A stretch of DNA of 37,015 nt from Avelusimicrobium sp963660385 (GTDB taxonomy: Bacteria; Elusimicrobiota; Elusimicrobia; Elusimicrobiales; Elusimicrobiaceae). A program made the position numbers and the translations under genes. The notes beneath the pieces are model-generated. The model was not told the DNA's origin, made no database searches, and worked only from the letters and a program-made list of their open reading frames with translations. Positions 14,703 to 23,701 of this stretch are shown piece by piece (the stretch's first letter is position 1; each line of letters begins with the position of its first letter). The DNA lies in the NCBI GenBank assembly GCA_963660385.1, contig CAVKWQ010000009.1, positions 1-37,015 of the forward strand, read 5' to 3'.

Positions 14703-16535
14703 TTAATCGCCACTCCTTAACAACTCGTCATAATCTTCGGCGGAGCGGGGCTTCTGTTGGGGCTTTTCCGCGGGTTTATTTAGGCGGAAATAGGCTTCCA
14801 GCATAGAGCGCGCAATCGGCCCGGCGGCGGAACTGCCCCCCTCGCCAAACTCCACAAATACGGCCAGCGCAATAGTCGGCTCTTCGCCTTCTTTGCCCGC
14901 AAAGGCCATAAACCAACCGTGGTCCTTGCCGTGCGGGTTCTGCGCGGTACCCGTTTTGCCATACACGTCCAACCCTTTGATTTTCACGCGCCGCGCGGTG
15001 CCGTCATCCACCGTATGTTTCAAGGCTTTAAATAACAAATCGTATGTTTTGGGCTTTAAATCGGCCTTTTGCAAAATATCCGTTTTGCCCACCACTTCGG
15101 TTTTGCCCGTTTGGTTGCTGACGATTTTTTCCACATAATACGGGCGATAGACATTTCCGCGGCTGGCTACGGCGGCCGCAAACTGCGCCATTTTTAAGGG
15201 CGTTACCAGCAGTTCCCCCTGCCCGATAGACAGATTTAACGTATCGCCGATAAACCAATAGGTTTTGTTGCGCGCGCGGCGGGTCGGGCCGTACAAATTG
15301 CCCGCCTTTTCGCCGGGCAAATCAATACCCGTTTGGCGGCCGAACATAAACTTGCGCTCCACCCGCTCAATCGCGGCGGCCCCGGTTTCGGAAGCCACAA
15401 CATAAAAATATACGTCGCAGGAATTGCTGACCCCGTCAAAAAAGTCCACCGGGCCGTGTTTGCCCCAGCATTTAAACACGCGCGGGCCGGAATCGTAATG
15501 CCCGGGGCAGTTTATTTTGCGGTTTACGTCCAAATGGCCGTCTTCCAACGCGGCGGCGGACGTAATGATTTTAAAGGTGGAAGCGGGCGGATAAATTCCC
15601 TGTACGGCGAGGTTATATTCGTTGATTTTTTTAGATTGTTTGGGGTTTTCCTCGTCGCTGTACTGCACAAAAATATTCGGGTCGTACGCAGGCGCGCTCG
15701 CCAAAGCCAGCACCGCCCCCGTGCGCGGGTCCAACGCCACCGCGGCCCCGCGGCCCGTTTTGGAATTTTTCAGGCCTTCCTCCGCCGCGCGTTGCAAATC
15801 AAAATCCAAGGTTAAATAGACATCGCTCCCGGCCGACCATTTTTTATCCTGAATAATGCTCTTTACGCGGCCGCGGTAATCTACTTCCAAATATACCCCG
15901 CCGTCGTGGCCTTTCAATTCCTTTTCAAATTTCTTTTCAATTCCGTTTTTGCCGATTTTGGAGTTCAAACGGTACCCCATACTTTGGTCGCGCTTTTGCC
16001 ACTCGCGCTCGTCCATACTGCCAATGTAGCCGATGAGGTGGCTGGCAAACCCGCCAAAGGGATAACTGCGCTTGGTTTCCTCAATCAAATATACGCCGGG
16101 ATAGTACAGTTGGAGTTCCTGCAAGGCCATTGTACTTTTGGTGGAAAGGTTTTCGGCCAACAAGGTGGCTTTACCCGTTTTGACCCCTTGTTCCACCTTT
16201 TTGAGCACTTCTTCTTCGCTCATCTTTAAATGCGGGGCCAAATCGTGCGCCAATTGGTTTAAATATTCAGGGTCCTTGCGTCCTGCGGAAAGGTAATAAA
16301 AACTAAATGCCGGGGCATTTGAGGCCACTGCTACGCCGTCTGCGGTGAACACGCGCCCGCGCGGAGCCGTCTGGTACAAAATCTGCGTGCGGTTACGCTC
16401 GGCCATTTTTAAATAATCGTTATGGCGCAAGACCTGGATATCCACCAAACGCAGCGCAATGACCGTTCCGGCCACTGCGGCCAAAATCATCATTGTCTTT
16501 AAACGCGCGTTAAAAAATATCCGGGTAACGGCCAT
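14703..16535 (-). CDS. mrdA: Penicillin-binding protein 2 (transpeptidase)
   Basis: A class B PBP of 610 residues that cross-links peptidoglycan during cell elongation, anchored by an N-terminal membrane helix (about 13-33). The dimerisation domain includes QTAPRGRVFTADG near residue 55. The transpeptidase motifs are all present: S319-T-F-K322, S372-C-D374 (the PBP2 form of SxN) and K527-T-G-T530. The C-terminus is Lys/Pro-rich. It lies between mreD and rodA, which supports the elongation role over the division role of FtsI. Confidence 0.96.
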   Translation of the reverse strand: MAVTRIFFNARLKTMMILAAVAGTVIALRLVDIQVLRHNDYLKMAERNRTQILYQTAPRGRVFTADGVAVASNAPAFSFYYLSAGRKDPEYLNQLAHDLAPHLKMSEEEVLKKVEQGVKTGKATLLAENLSTKSTMALQELQLYYPGVYLIEETKRSYPFGGFASHLIGYIGSMDEREWQKRDQSMGYRLNSKIGKNGIEKKFEKELKGHDGGVYLEVDYRGRVKSIIQDKKWSAGSDVYLTLDFDLQRAAEEGLKNSKTGRGAAVALDPRTGAVLALASAPAYDPNIFVQYSDEENPKQSKKINEYNLAVQGIYPPASTFKIITSAAALEDGHLDVNRKINCPGHYDSGPRVFKCWGKHGPVDFFDGVSNSCDVYFYVVASETGAAAIERVERKFMFGRQTGIDLPGEKAGNLYGPTRRARNKTYWFIGDTLNLSIGQGELLVTPLKMAQFAAAVASRGNVYRPYYVEKIVSNQTGKTEVVGKTDILQKADLKPKTYDLLFKALKHTVDDGTARRVKIKGLDVYGKTGTAQNPHGKDHGWFMAFAGKEGEEPTIALAVFVEFGEGGSSAAGPIARSMLEAYFRLNKPAEKPQQKPRSAEDYDELLRSGD

Positions 16536-16544
16536 ATAAAAATC

Positions 16545-17039
16545 CTATCTTTGGCGGCAAACCGCCCCTCCGTTTAAGGTTCGGCGCACCAGCCAAAACA
16601 CCGCGGGAGCCAACAACGCCCCAATTACTGCACCACCCAGCACACTCCAAAAGCCGGGCCACATCGCGGCGGAAGCGAACCACCATACGAGAAGCGCATT
16701 AATCACGCTGACTAAAATAGACAAACCGAAAACGCTGACCACCTGCGGGAAAATCCCGTCAAAATCAAACCGTTCCGCCAGCGCATAAATGATACACGCC
16801 GCCACGGTAAAGGAAAAAGCGTTATTGCCAAACAGTTTGGTGCCGAAAAAGTCCAAAAACAGCCCGCACACAAAAGCCGCCGAATAGCCAAACTCCGGCT
16901 TTAACACCGCACAAAAGGCCGCCGTAAAGGCCAACATAATGTTTACGCTCATCCCCCAGAACGAAAATAACGAGGCAAACGCCCAATGGCATACCGTAGC
17001 CGCCACAAACAGCAAAAGCAGTTTTACAAAACTCCACAT
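16545..17039 (-). CDS. mreD: Rod-shape-determining protein MreD
   Basis: A small inner-membrane protein of 164 residues with about five hydrophobic segments. The central segment GLFLDFFGTKLFGNNAFSF carries the loose MreD pattern of Gly and Asp in the second and third helices. Sequence conservation in this family is low, so position (3 bases after mreC, 9 before mrdA) and topology carry much of the call. It is thought to connect MreC and the SEDS-PBP complex. Confidence 0.87.
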   Translation of the reverse strand: MWSFVKLLLLFVAATVCHWAFASLFSFWGMSVNIMLAFTAAFCAVLKPEFGYSAAFVCGLFLDFFGTKLFGNNAFSFTVAACIIYALAERFDFDGIFPQVVSVFGLSILVSVINALLVWWFASAAMWPGFWSVLGGAVIGALLAPAVFWLVRRTLNGGAVCRQR

Positions 17040-17042
17040 ACG

Positions 17043-17900
17043 TTATTTGCCTCCGTTCCCCGTGATTACAAATAGTTCCCGCACCGCCGCCGAACGAACC
17101 AGCGGGGTTACCTCTACCGTAAGGGCCGTTTGGAAACTTTCGTCCTCACGCACGCCGCTTACCTGCCCGACCAAAATGCCCGCCGGAAAGATACTGCTGG
17201 TAGCCGCGGTATAGACTTTGTCGCCCTTTTCTACTTGGGTTAAAAGGGGAATATATTTAATACGCACCGCGCGCGGGCCGTTGCCCGTTAAAAGGCCTTC
17301 CTCTTTGCCGCGTTCCAAATACACCGCGGCGGAAAAGTCCTCGTCGCGCACCAAGAGCACTTTGGCGGTACTTTCTGTAACTTCCACCACTACGCCTGCC
17401 AGGCCCTCGTGCCCGTCTTCCATAGAAATCACCGCACTGCGCTCCGTTATACCGTCCTTTAAACCCTTGTCAATAATTACGGCGTTCCATTGGGAAGGTT
17501 CGCGGTAGGCCACCTTCGCCCATACACCCTTCCAACGGTGTGTGCGGGAGAGTTTTAACAAATCGGTTAAGCGGCCGTTTTCGTCCAAAATGGCCTCGGC
17601 CTGGGACGATAGCAATTTGGTCATTTCAATTTCTTGTTTGAGTTCCCGGTTTTCCCGGTGGGCGTCCAACAGTTCGCGGACAGTTTGGTTTACGTTTTCC
17701 GCATATTTGGCCGTGGCGTGCGCCGCGCGCACCTGCGGCAGGAAAACATACGCCAGCACCGCCTTAACGGAAGATACAAAACCTTCCAGCGGTAAAATCA
17801 TCAGCAGGAAGGACGCCAATAAAAAAATTAAAGGGAGCAAAAAACGCCGGCGGGAACCGGGCGCTTGCTTTTTAGATGACTTCTTTTTATGTGATAACAT
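17043..17900 (-). CDS. mreC: Rod-shape-determining protein MreC
   Basis: A bitopic periplasmic scaffold of the elongasome, 285 residues. A basic cytoplasmic tail (1-20) is followed by a membrane helix (about 20-42), a coiled coil (about 65-115) and the two-barrel periplasmic domain, with WNAVIIDKGLKDGI and later VEKGDKVYTAATSSIFPAGILVGQV, which are typical. It starts 44 bases after the terminator hairpin that follows mreB, so it needs its own promoter or read-through. A small GGGGG-ATAA-CCCCC hairpin lies in its leader. Confidence 0.93.
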   Translation of the reverse strand: MLSHKKKSSKKQAPGSRRRFLLPLIFLLASFLLMILPLEGFVSSVKAVLAYVFLPQVRAAHATAKYAENVNQTVRELLDAHRENRELKQEIEMTKLLSSQAEAILDENGRLTDLLKLSRTHRWKGVWAKVAYREPSQWNAVIIDKGLKDGITERSAVISMEDGHEGLAGVVVEVTESTAKVLLVRDEDFSAAVYLERGKEEGLLTGNGPRAVRIKYIPLLTQVEKGDKVYTAATSSIFPAGILVGQVSGVREDESFQTALTVEVTPLVRSAAVRELFVITGNGGK

Positions 17901-17944
17901 AATTCAAATCTGTATAGGGGGTTATCCCCCTGTTAAAACGAAAA

Positions 17945-17978
17945 AGCGGACACGGTCCCTTAAAGAACTGTGTCCGCT
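17945..17978 (-). terminator. Intrinsic terminator after mreB
   Basis: AGCGGACACGGT pairs with ACTGTGTCCGCT with one G-T pair, around a 10-nt loop, and on the minus strand TTTTTCGTTTT follows. It ends the ribosomal superoperon and separates mreB from mreC. Confidence 0.88.
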
Positions 17979-18001
17979 AAAAGGTTTTCTGCAACCGTCT
18001 G

Positions 18002-19045
18002 CTAGAAAGATTTACCGCGGGAGCCGAAGAAGCGGGAGCCTTTTTCGTTCAGTTGTTCCAAAAACTTGCCCGTACCTAAGGCCACGCAACTAAGCGGGTC
18101 TGCGGCGCGGTGAACGGGGATATCCGTTTCCTTGCGGATCAGTTCGGTAATGCCTCTTAACAGGCTTCCGCCACCGGCCACCACAAGGCCTCTATCCACG
18201 AGGTCCGCGGCCAATTCCGGCGGGGTTTCTTCCAAGGTGCTTTTAATCACGTCAATAATCAGGCGCACCGGCTCCATCAACGCTTGGCGGATTTCTTCCG
18301 AAGTTACCGTCAAGGTGCGGGGCAGGCCCTGTGTCTGGTCGCGCCCTTTTACTTCCATTGATTTTTCTTCCTTCAAGGGATAGACGGAACCCAGGTTGAT
18401 TTTCACTTCCTCGGCCGTCGTTTCGCCAATAATCAGATTGTATTTTTTGCGGAAATACTGCACGATGCACTCGGTCAGTTCGTCGCCGGCCACATCAATG
18501 GACTTGGCAACCACCATCCCGCCCAGCGAGATAACGGCCACTTCCGTCGTGCCGCCGCCGATATCAACAATCATACTTGCGTGCGGTTCCGCGATAGGCA
18601 AATCGGCGCCCATAGCCGAAGCCATGGGCTCCTCTATCAAATAGACCTCGCGCGCACCCGCTTGGCGGGCGGCGTCATCTACCGCGCGTCTTTCCACGCC
18701 GGTAATGTCCGAGGGAATGCCAATCACAATTCTGGGACGTAACAGACTGCTTCTGCTGTGGACCTTGCGGATGAAATAGCGGATCATTTCTTGCGTAACT
18801 TCAAAGTCCGCAATCACGCCGTTCTTCATCGGGCGCACGGCCACAATATTAGCCGGGGTTCTGCCGAGCATTTGCTTGGCTTTCGCGCCGACAGCCTTCA
18901 CTTCGCCGGTTTCTCTTTCCACGGCGACGACGGACGGCTCACGCAGCACGATGCCTTTATCTTTGACATAGATCAGACAGTTGGCCGTGCCAAGGTCCAT
19001 ACCTAAGTCAGAAGAGAAAAGCCCCCCAAGATAGTCTATTACCAT
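18002..19045 (-). CDS. mreB: Rod-shape-determining actin homologue MreB
   Basis: A cytoplasmic actin-like ATPase of 347 residues that forms membrane-associated filaments guiding lateral wall synthesis. The phosphate 1 motif SSDLGMDLGTANCLIYV is at residues 11-27, phosphate 2 is MIVDIGGGTTEVAVISLGG near 160, and the adenosine motif GLVVAGGGSLLRGI is near 290. The start codon has AGGTG overlapping the rplQ stop region, only 10 bases away, so mreB is very likely cotranscribed with rpoA-rplQ and not with mreC-mreD. A terminator follows. Confidence 0.96.
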   Translation of the reverse strand: MVIDYLGGLFSSDLGMDLGTANCLIYVKDKGIVLREPSVVAVERETGEVKAVGAKAKQMLGRTPANIVAVRPMKNGVIADFEVTQEMIRYFIRKVHSRSSLLRPRIVIGIPSDITGVERRAVDDAARQAGAREVYLIEEPMASAMGADLPIAEPHASMIVDIGGGTTEVAVISLGGMVVAKSIDVAGDELTECIVQYFRKKYNLIIGETTAEEVKINLGSVYPLKEEKSMEVKGRDQTQGLPRTLTVTSEEIRQALMEPVRLIIDVIKSTLEETPPELAADLVDRGLVVAGGGSLLRGITELIRKETDIPVHRAADPLSCVALGTGKFLEQLNEKGSRFFGSRGKSF

Positions 19046-19055
19046 AAGCGTTCAC

Positions 19056-19400
19056 CTATTCAACCAGTTTAACGATGGCCACTTCGGCGTTGTCGCCTTG
19101 GCGCAGCCCCGCGCGGTAAATGCGGCAGAAGCCGCCGGCGCGGTTGGCATAGCGAGAAGCCAACACTTCAAACAGTTTCTTTACGGCCGCGGCATCCTTC
19201 AAGGTGTCTTTGGCAGCGCGTTCGTTGTTGGCTTTGGCCAGCGTGATGAGCCCTTCCACCACGCGTCTGACTTCTTTGGCTTTGGGCAGCGTGGTCTTCA
19301 CTTGTTCGTGAAGAATAATGCTGGTGGCCATATTGTTAAGCATAGCCTTGCGGTGGGACGCAGTCTTGCCCAATTTTCTGTATCCGGTATTTTTAATCAT
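19056..19400 (-). CDS. rplQ: 50S ribosomal protein L17
   Basis: A protein of 114 residues, the bacterial L17 size without a C-terminal extension. The N-terminus has the family segment LGKTASHRKAMLNNMATSII, and the end reads RAGLRQGDNAEVAIVKLVE. It follows rpoA by 17 bases, the usual order. The next gene is mreB instead of the more common operon end. Confidence 0.97.
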   Translation of the reverse strand: MIKNTGYRKLGKTASHRKAMLNNMATSIILHEQVKTTLPKAKEVRRVVEGLITLAKANNERAAKDTLKDAAAVKKLFEVLASRYANRAGGFCRIYRAGLRQGDNAEVAIVKLVE

Positions 19401-19417
19401 ACGCTAAAAACTACTCC

Positions 19418-20416
19418 TTAAATTTTCATACCGAGCGAAAGTTTCATCTCGGCCAGTCTTTCTTTGATTTCGTCCATAGATTTGGCGCCGAAGTTCTTGA
19501 TCATTTTCAAGTCGTCTTCGGTCATTTTAACCAAGTCGCGGACCGTGTTAATATTTTCGGATTTAAGACAATTAATGGAGCGGGACGACAATTCAATAAA
19601 TTCAATGGACTGGTTTAACAGTTCATCCAATTTGGAATTGACGTTCGCGCCGGCGACGGCCCCGGTCGTGGACACGGGTTCTTCCACCGCTTCGTCGCTG
19701 GTGGTGGCCACGCAATCGTCTTCGCCTTCAATCGTGAAAATATGCAAAGAACTGGACAGCAATACCGCTGCACGGTGCAACGCCCGGGCCGGAGCCAAGG
19801 TGCCGTCGGTGGTAATTTCCAAAATCAAGCGGTCATAGTCCGTTTTCTGGCCGACGCGGGCAGGTTCCACATCGTAGTGAACCTTCACAATCGGGGAGAA
19901 CAGGGCATCCACCGGGATAAACCCGGCAGGGCGCTGAATTTTGGCTAAATCTTCGGCAGGCACATAACCCTTGCCGCGGGAAATTTCAATTTCCATTTCC
20001 AGGCTGCCGCCCACTTCCAAGGTGGCCAGGGCCAGGTCTTTATTGACAATTTCCACGCCGGACGCTTCTTCAATATCCGCAGCCGTTACCACGCCGGGTT
20101 TGGCGACGTGCAACTGCAAATATTCACGGTTTTTGCCTTCCATTTTCACGCGCAGACGTTTCATATTGAGCAAAATATTGATAACGTCTTCCCGCACGTT
20201 GGGGATCGTGCTAAATTCGTGCACGGCTCCCGCGATTCTGACGGCGGTTACAGCAGCGCCTTCCATACCGGAAAGTAAAATCCGGCGCAGGGAGTTGCCC
20301 ACCGTATGACCGTAACCGCTTTCGTACGGTTCGGCAATAAATTTGCCGTAAAAGTCGGACGCGGTTTTTTCTTCCAGTTGAATCTTTTGCGGAAGGACTA
20401 TTTCGTTAAAAGCCAT
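19418..20416 (-). CDS. rpoA: RNA polymerase alpha subunit
   Basis: The platform subunit for polymerase assembly and the contact for activators, 332 residues. The N-terminal assembly domain contains AEPYESGYGHTVGNSLRRIL. The C-terminal domain has SRSINCLKSENINTVRDLV, with DLKMIKNFGAKSMDEI after it, so the DNA-binding CTD is complete. The linker, about residues 225-255, is rich in Thr, Glu, Ala and Val. The ATG at 20416 has GGAGG 5 bases upstream and is preferred to the TTG four codons earlier. Confidence 0.97.
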   Translation of the reverse strand: MAFNEIVLPQKIQLEEKTASDFYGKFIAEPYESGYGHTVGNSLRRILLSGMEGAAVTAVRIAGAVHEFSTIPNVREDVINILLNMKRLRVKMEGKNREYLQLHVAKPGVVTAADIEEASGVEIVNKDLALATLEVGGSLEMEIEISRGKGYVPAEDLAKIQRPAGFIPVDALFSPIVKVHYDVEPARVGQKTDYDRLILEITTDGTLAPARALHRAAVLLSSSLHIFTIEGEDDCVATTSDEAVEEPVSTTGAVAGANVNSKLDELLNQSIEFIELSSRSINCLKSENINTVRDLVKMTEDDLKMIKNFGAKSMDEIKERLAEMKLSLGMKI

Positions 20417-20429
20417 TATTGCCTCCAAA

Positions 20430-21059
20430 CTATTTAGAATAGTATTCTACGATGAGCTGCTCGTTGACAGGGTAGGACATTTCCGCTCTGTCGGGCCATC
20501 TTAAAAGTTTGCCGGTCATCTTCTCCGCATCGTATTCCAAGAAGCTCGGGCGCTGATTGCGCTTTTCGGCATCCGTCAAGGCTTTCTTTACTTCCACGTT
20601 TTCGGCCAAGGCGGCGTTCAAGGTTACTTTGTCGCCCAAGCGCAACTGGTAAGAAGGCACGTTTACGGCTTTGCCGTTTACGGTTACATATCCGTGCAAT
20701 ACCAACTGGCGCGCGGCTTTAAGCGAAATGGCAAAACCCAAGCGGCGGACGGTGTTGTCCAAGCGGGTTTCCAATTTGCGCAAGAAATTTTCACCGGTCT
20801 GGCCTTCGGCCTTGGCAGCGGCGTCAAACAAGTTGCGGAACGGAATTTCAGACATACCAGATTGAAGTCTGGCTTTCTGTTTTTCCTGCAAGCGAATACC
20901 GTATTCGGACACTTTGGCTTTTCTAACTTTGCCGCCGCGTTTGGTTACGGCAGCCAACTTGTCAATGACGCAGTTGGTGTAGCATTTGCTCCCTTTCAAG
21001 AAAAGTTTGCAATCTAATTTTCTGCACTTTTTGCAGCTGGGTCCTGTATATCTAGACAT
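20430..21059 (-). CDS. rpsD: 30S ribosomal protein S4 (zinc-binding form)
   Basis: A protein of 209 residues, a 16S rRNA assembly initiator and often an autogenous repressor of the alpha operon. The N-terminus SRYTGPSCKKCRKLDCKLF has Cys at 9, 12 and 17 plus Cys 26 and 30, the pattern of the zinc-binding (C+) form known from Thermus. The S4 RNA-binding domain begins near residue 98 (NTVRRLGFAISLKAARQLV). The ATG at 21059 follows the rpsK stop by 5 bases. Confidence 0.97.
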   Translation of the reverse strand: MSRYTGPSCKKCRKLDCKLFLKGSKCYTNCVIDKLAAVTKRGGKVRKAKVSEYGIRLQEKQKARLQSGMSEIPFRNLFDAAAKAEGQTGENFLRKLETRLDNTVRRLGFAISLKAARQLVLHGYVTVNGKAVNVPSYQLRLGDKVTLNAALAENVEVKKALTDAEKRNQRPSFLEYDAEKMTGKLLRWPDRAEMSYPVNEQLIVEYYSK

Positions 21060-21064
21060 AAATC

Positions 21065-21487
21065 TTATACTCTCCTGGCTTTGGGCGGTCTGCATCCGTT
21101 GTGGGGGATGGGGGTGATGTCTTTAATGGAAGACACGGTTAAACCGGCTTGCTGTACGGCGCGCACGGCAGTTTCTCTGCCCTGGCCCGGGCCGCAAACT
21201 TTTACGGCTACTTCGCGCATACCCATAGCAACGGCTTTTTCAGCAGCCTTGTTGCTGGTGATTTGCGCGGCAAACGGAGTGCTCTTCTTGGTGCCTTTAA
21301 AGCCGTGAGAACCGGCGGTGGACCAAGCAATCGTGTTGCCCTTGTCGTCCGAAACAGTTACAATCGTGTTGTTGAACGAGCAGTAAATATGCACCACGCC
21401 GAATACCGGCGCTTTGGCGTTTTTCTTCTTTCCTTTCGCCGCCGGCGCTTGCGCGGCCGGGGCCGTTGTTACTTTTTCTTCTGCCAT
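21065..21487 (-). CDS. rpsK: 30S ribosomal protein S11
   Basis: A protein of 140 residues of the 30S platform. The core from GVVHIYCSFNNTIVTVSD to TPIPHNGCRPPKARRV is standard. About 28 extra residues at the N-terminus are rich in Ala, Pro and Lys, and several other ribosomal proteins here have similar tails. It lies between rpsM and rpsD as usual. Confidence 0.97.
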   Translation of the reverse strand: MAEEKVTTAPAAQAPAAKGKKKNAKAPVFGVVHIYCSFNNTIVTVSDDKGNTIAWSTAGSHGFKGTKKSTPFAAQITSNKAAEKAVAMGMREVAVKVCGPGQGRETAVRAVQQAGLTVSSIKDITPIPHNGCRPPKARRV

Positions 21488-21512
21488 ATGTTTAAATTCC
21501 TAATATTAAAAG

Positions 21513-21887
21513 TTATTTGGTTTTAGCACCCACGGTTTTTCTTCTGCCGCGGCGGGTTCTGCTGTTGGTTTTGGTGCGCTGACCGCGGACCGGCAGGTTG
21601 CGGCGGTGGCGCTGGCCACGATAGGAACCGATTTCAATGGCGCGGTGAATGTTTTGCGCCACTTCGCGGCGGAGTTCGCCTTCCACTTTGTATTCTTTCT
21701 GCAAAATGGTGTTGAGCAAACCGGCCTGCTGTTCGGTCAAGTCTTTCACGCGGGTGGCGGGATCAATCTGGCCGTTCAATTTGGCAAGCACGTCTTTGGC
21801 GTTTTTCTTGCCGATGCCGTAAATGTATTCCAGGGCGACGTCAATTCTTTTATTTTTAGGTAAATCAATACCTGCGACTCTAGCCAT
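21513..21887 (-). CDS. rpsM: 30S ribosomal protein S13
   Basis: A protein of 124 residues of the 30S head that contacts the 50S subunit and the P-site tRNA. It has the start MARVAGIDLPKNKRIDVALEYIYGIG in its first 26 residues, the helix-two-turn-helix middle, and the basic tail RGQRTKTNSRTRRGRRKTV. It is preceded by rpmJ at 21 bases, the usual order. Confidence 0.97.
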   Translation of the reverse strand: MARVAGIDLPKNKRIDVALEYIYGIGKKNAKDVLAKLNGQIDPATRVKDLTEQQAGLLNTILQKEYKVEGELRREVAQNIHRAIEIGSYRGQRHRRNLPVRGQRTKTNSRTRRGRRKTVGAKTK

Positions 21888-21908
21888 ATTCTTCTAAAAC
21901 TCCTTAAA

Positions 21909-22022
21909 TTAACCTTGGCGTTGTTTGTGCTTCGCGACTTCGCAAACCACACGGACTACGCCGTTGCGCTTAATGATTTTGCATTTCTGACATATCTTTT
22001 TTACACTGGCTCTGACTTTCAT
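21909..22022 (-). CDS. rpmJ: 50S ribosomal protein L36
   Basis: A 37-residue protein too short for most gene finders. The start is MKVRASVKKICQKCKI and the end is VCEVAKHKQRQG. The zinc ribbon residues C11, C14, C27 and H32 are all present, so it is the C+ form. The ATG directly abuts the infA stop (TAAATG), and the site GGGAGAA lies in the end of infA, so translation is coupled. Confidence 0.97.
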   Translation of the reverse strand: MKVRASVKKICQKCKIIKRNGVVRVVCEVAKHKQRQG

Positions 22023-22235
22023 TTATTTCTCCCTATAAGTTATTCTGCCGCGGGTCAAATCGTAAGGAGACAATTCCAGTCTGACCTTGTCGCCCGGTAG
22101 AATTCTTATATGATGAACTCTCATTTTGCCGGATATATGTCCCAGAATTATTTTGCCGCCCGGTATTTCAATTTTAAACATCGCATTGGGCAGCGATTCC
22201 AAGACTTTACCTTCAATTTCTATCTTATCGCTCAT
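22023..22235 (-). CDS. infA: Translation initiation factor IF-1
   Basis: A cytoplasmic S1-like OB-fold protein of 70 residues that blocks the A site during initiation. It starts at MSDKIEIEGKVLESLPNAMF and contains GHISGKMRVHHIRILPGDKV. The ATG at 22235 gives the standard length. Longer upstream frames are not supported. It follows map by 78 bases, a gap in which I see no clear signal. Confidence 0.96.
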   Translation of the reverse strand: MSDKIEIEGKVLESLPNAMFKIEIPGGKIILGHISGKMRVHHIRILPGDKVRLELSPYDLTRGRITYREK

Positions 22236-22313
22236 ACGACTCCGAGTTCGGATAAATTTAGAACAAACATCCGCCGCGCCCTTTTGAACCATCCAAAAAG
22301 CGCCGGCGTGAGA

Positions 22314-23066
22314 TTATTCAAAGGCCGTGAAAATTTCACTGCCGTTAGCCGTAACGGCCACCGTGTGTTCAAAGTGGGCAGCATACTTACCGTCCGCCGT
22401 AACCACGGTCCAACCGTCATCCAACTCCCTGACTCTATAAGTTCCCGCAGTAAGCATAGGCTCTATTGCCAGGACCATACCCTTTTCCAAGAGCGGCCCC
22501 GTGCCCGGTCTACCGAAGTTCGGGATACTGGGCTCTTCGTGCATATTGCGGCCAATACCGTGCCCGCAGTAATCACGCACGACGCCTACGCCGTTTTGCT
22601 TGGCAAAAGTTTCCACCGCGTGCTCCACGTCGCCAAGACGTTTGCCGGGTTTGACTTGCCCGATTGCCTTATATAAAGACTTTTTGGTAACGTCCATCAG
22701 TCTTTGGGCTTCGTCAGAAACTTCTCCCACGCCGAGGGTGATTGCGGCATCAGAACAGAAGCCGTCAAGGCGGGCCCCTGTATCTATACTGATAATATCA
22801 CCACTCTTTAATATTCTATCTTTTTTTGGGATTCCGTGCACGACTTCTTCATTGACGGAAGCGCAAATGGTGCCCGGAAAGCCATAATAACCGAGAAAGA
22901 GCGGTGTCGCCCCGAAGGAGCGGATCGTCTTTTCGGCCGCGGCGTCCAATTCCAGCGTGGAGATGCCCGGTTTAACGAGTTCGGTCATCAGTTTGAGGAC
23001 CGCCGCCGTTACTTTGCCGGCTTCACGCATCTTTTGGAGTTCGCTATCGTTTTTTACTTCAATCAT
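22314..23066 (-). CDS. map: Methionine aminopeptidase, type I
   Basis: It removes the N-terminal Met from nascent proteins. It has 250 residues and lacks an N-terminal zinc finger extension. The metal ligands are the Asp in ISIDTGARLDGF and the following Asp of CSDAAITLG, the His of YCGHGIGRNMHEEP, the Glu of LAIEPML and the Glu of HFEHTVAV. Its start overlaps the adk stop by 4 bases (ATGA). The order secY-adk-map-infA is the usual one. Confidence 0.97.
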   Translation of the reverse strand: MIEVKNDSELQKMREAGKVTAAVLKLMTELVKPGISTLELDAAAEKTIRSFGATPLFLGYYGFPGTICASVNEEVVHGIPKKDRILKSGDIISIDTGARLDGFCSDAAITLGVGEVSDEAQRLMDVTKKSLYKAIGQVKPGKRLGDVEHAVETFAKQNGVGVVRDYCGHGIGRNMHEEPSIPNFGRPGTGPLLEKGMVLAIEPMLTAGTYRVRELDDGWTVVTADGKYAAHFEHTVAVTANGSEIFTAFE

Positions 23067-23701
23067 TTTGCCTTCTTGATGACATTTACAATGTCTTCAA
23101 AAACTTTTTCGGGGGTTTGGTTACCCTTGATTTCTACGTATTTACCGCTGTTCAAATAATAATTCTTTACCGGCAAGGTATCGTTGTGATACACTTCCAA
23201 GCGGCGTTTGACGTGTTCGGCGGTATCGTCTGCACGGGTGTATAATTCACCGCCGCAAGCCGGGCATTTGGTAAGCGGGGCTTCCGGGTTGACGTGCAAA
23301 ATGGCACCGCATTTTTTGCATTGGCGGCGGGAGGTAATGCGGCTGACGACTTCGCTTTCCGGCAAGTCAATCATAATTACTTCCGTAATTTCGCGCCCGA
23401 GGCGTTTCATCATCGCATCCAACGCTTCGGCCTGCGCCACCGTGCGGGGAAACCCGTCAAAAATGATACCTTTATCGGTAGATCTGACGATGTTTTCCAA
23501 CATAGAAATCATCAGTTCGTCCGGCACCAGGTTTCCGTTTTCAATAATGCCGGAAATCTTTTTGCCGAGTTCGGAACCGGAAGCAATTTCCGCACGGAGA
23601 ACGTCCCCGGTGGAAATGTGCTTCAACTGAAATTCATCTTGCAATTTGGCCGACTGCGTGCCTTTACCGGCACCCGGGCAGCCCATTAAAACAATATTCA
23701 C
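23063..23701 (-). CDS. adk: Adenylate kinase (zinc-binding LID)
   Basis: It interconverts ATP plus AMP with two ADP in the cytoplasm, with 212 residues (long form). The P-loop is MGCPGAGKGTQ at residues 6-16, and AMP-binding DGFPRT is near 84. The LID domain has CKKCGAIL near 128 and CPACGGEL near 147, a four-Cys zinc site as in Gram-positive enzymes. It is separated from secY by 240 bases that hold a long hairpin and perhaps a promoter. Confidence 0.97.
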   Translation of the reverse strand: MNIVLMGCPGAGKGTQSAKLQDEFQLKHISTGDVLRAEIASGSELGKKISGIIENGNLVPDELMISMLENIVRSTDKGIIFDGFPRTVAQAEALDAMMKRLGREITEVIMIDLPESEVVSRITSRRQCKKCGAILHVNPEAPLTKCPACGGELYTRADDTAEHVKRRLEVYHNDTLPVKNYYLNSGKYVEIKGNQTPEKVFEDIVNVIKKAK

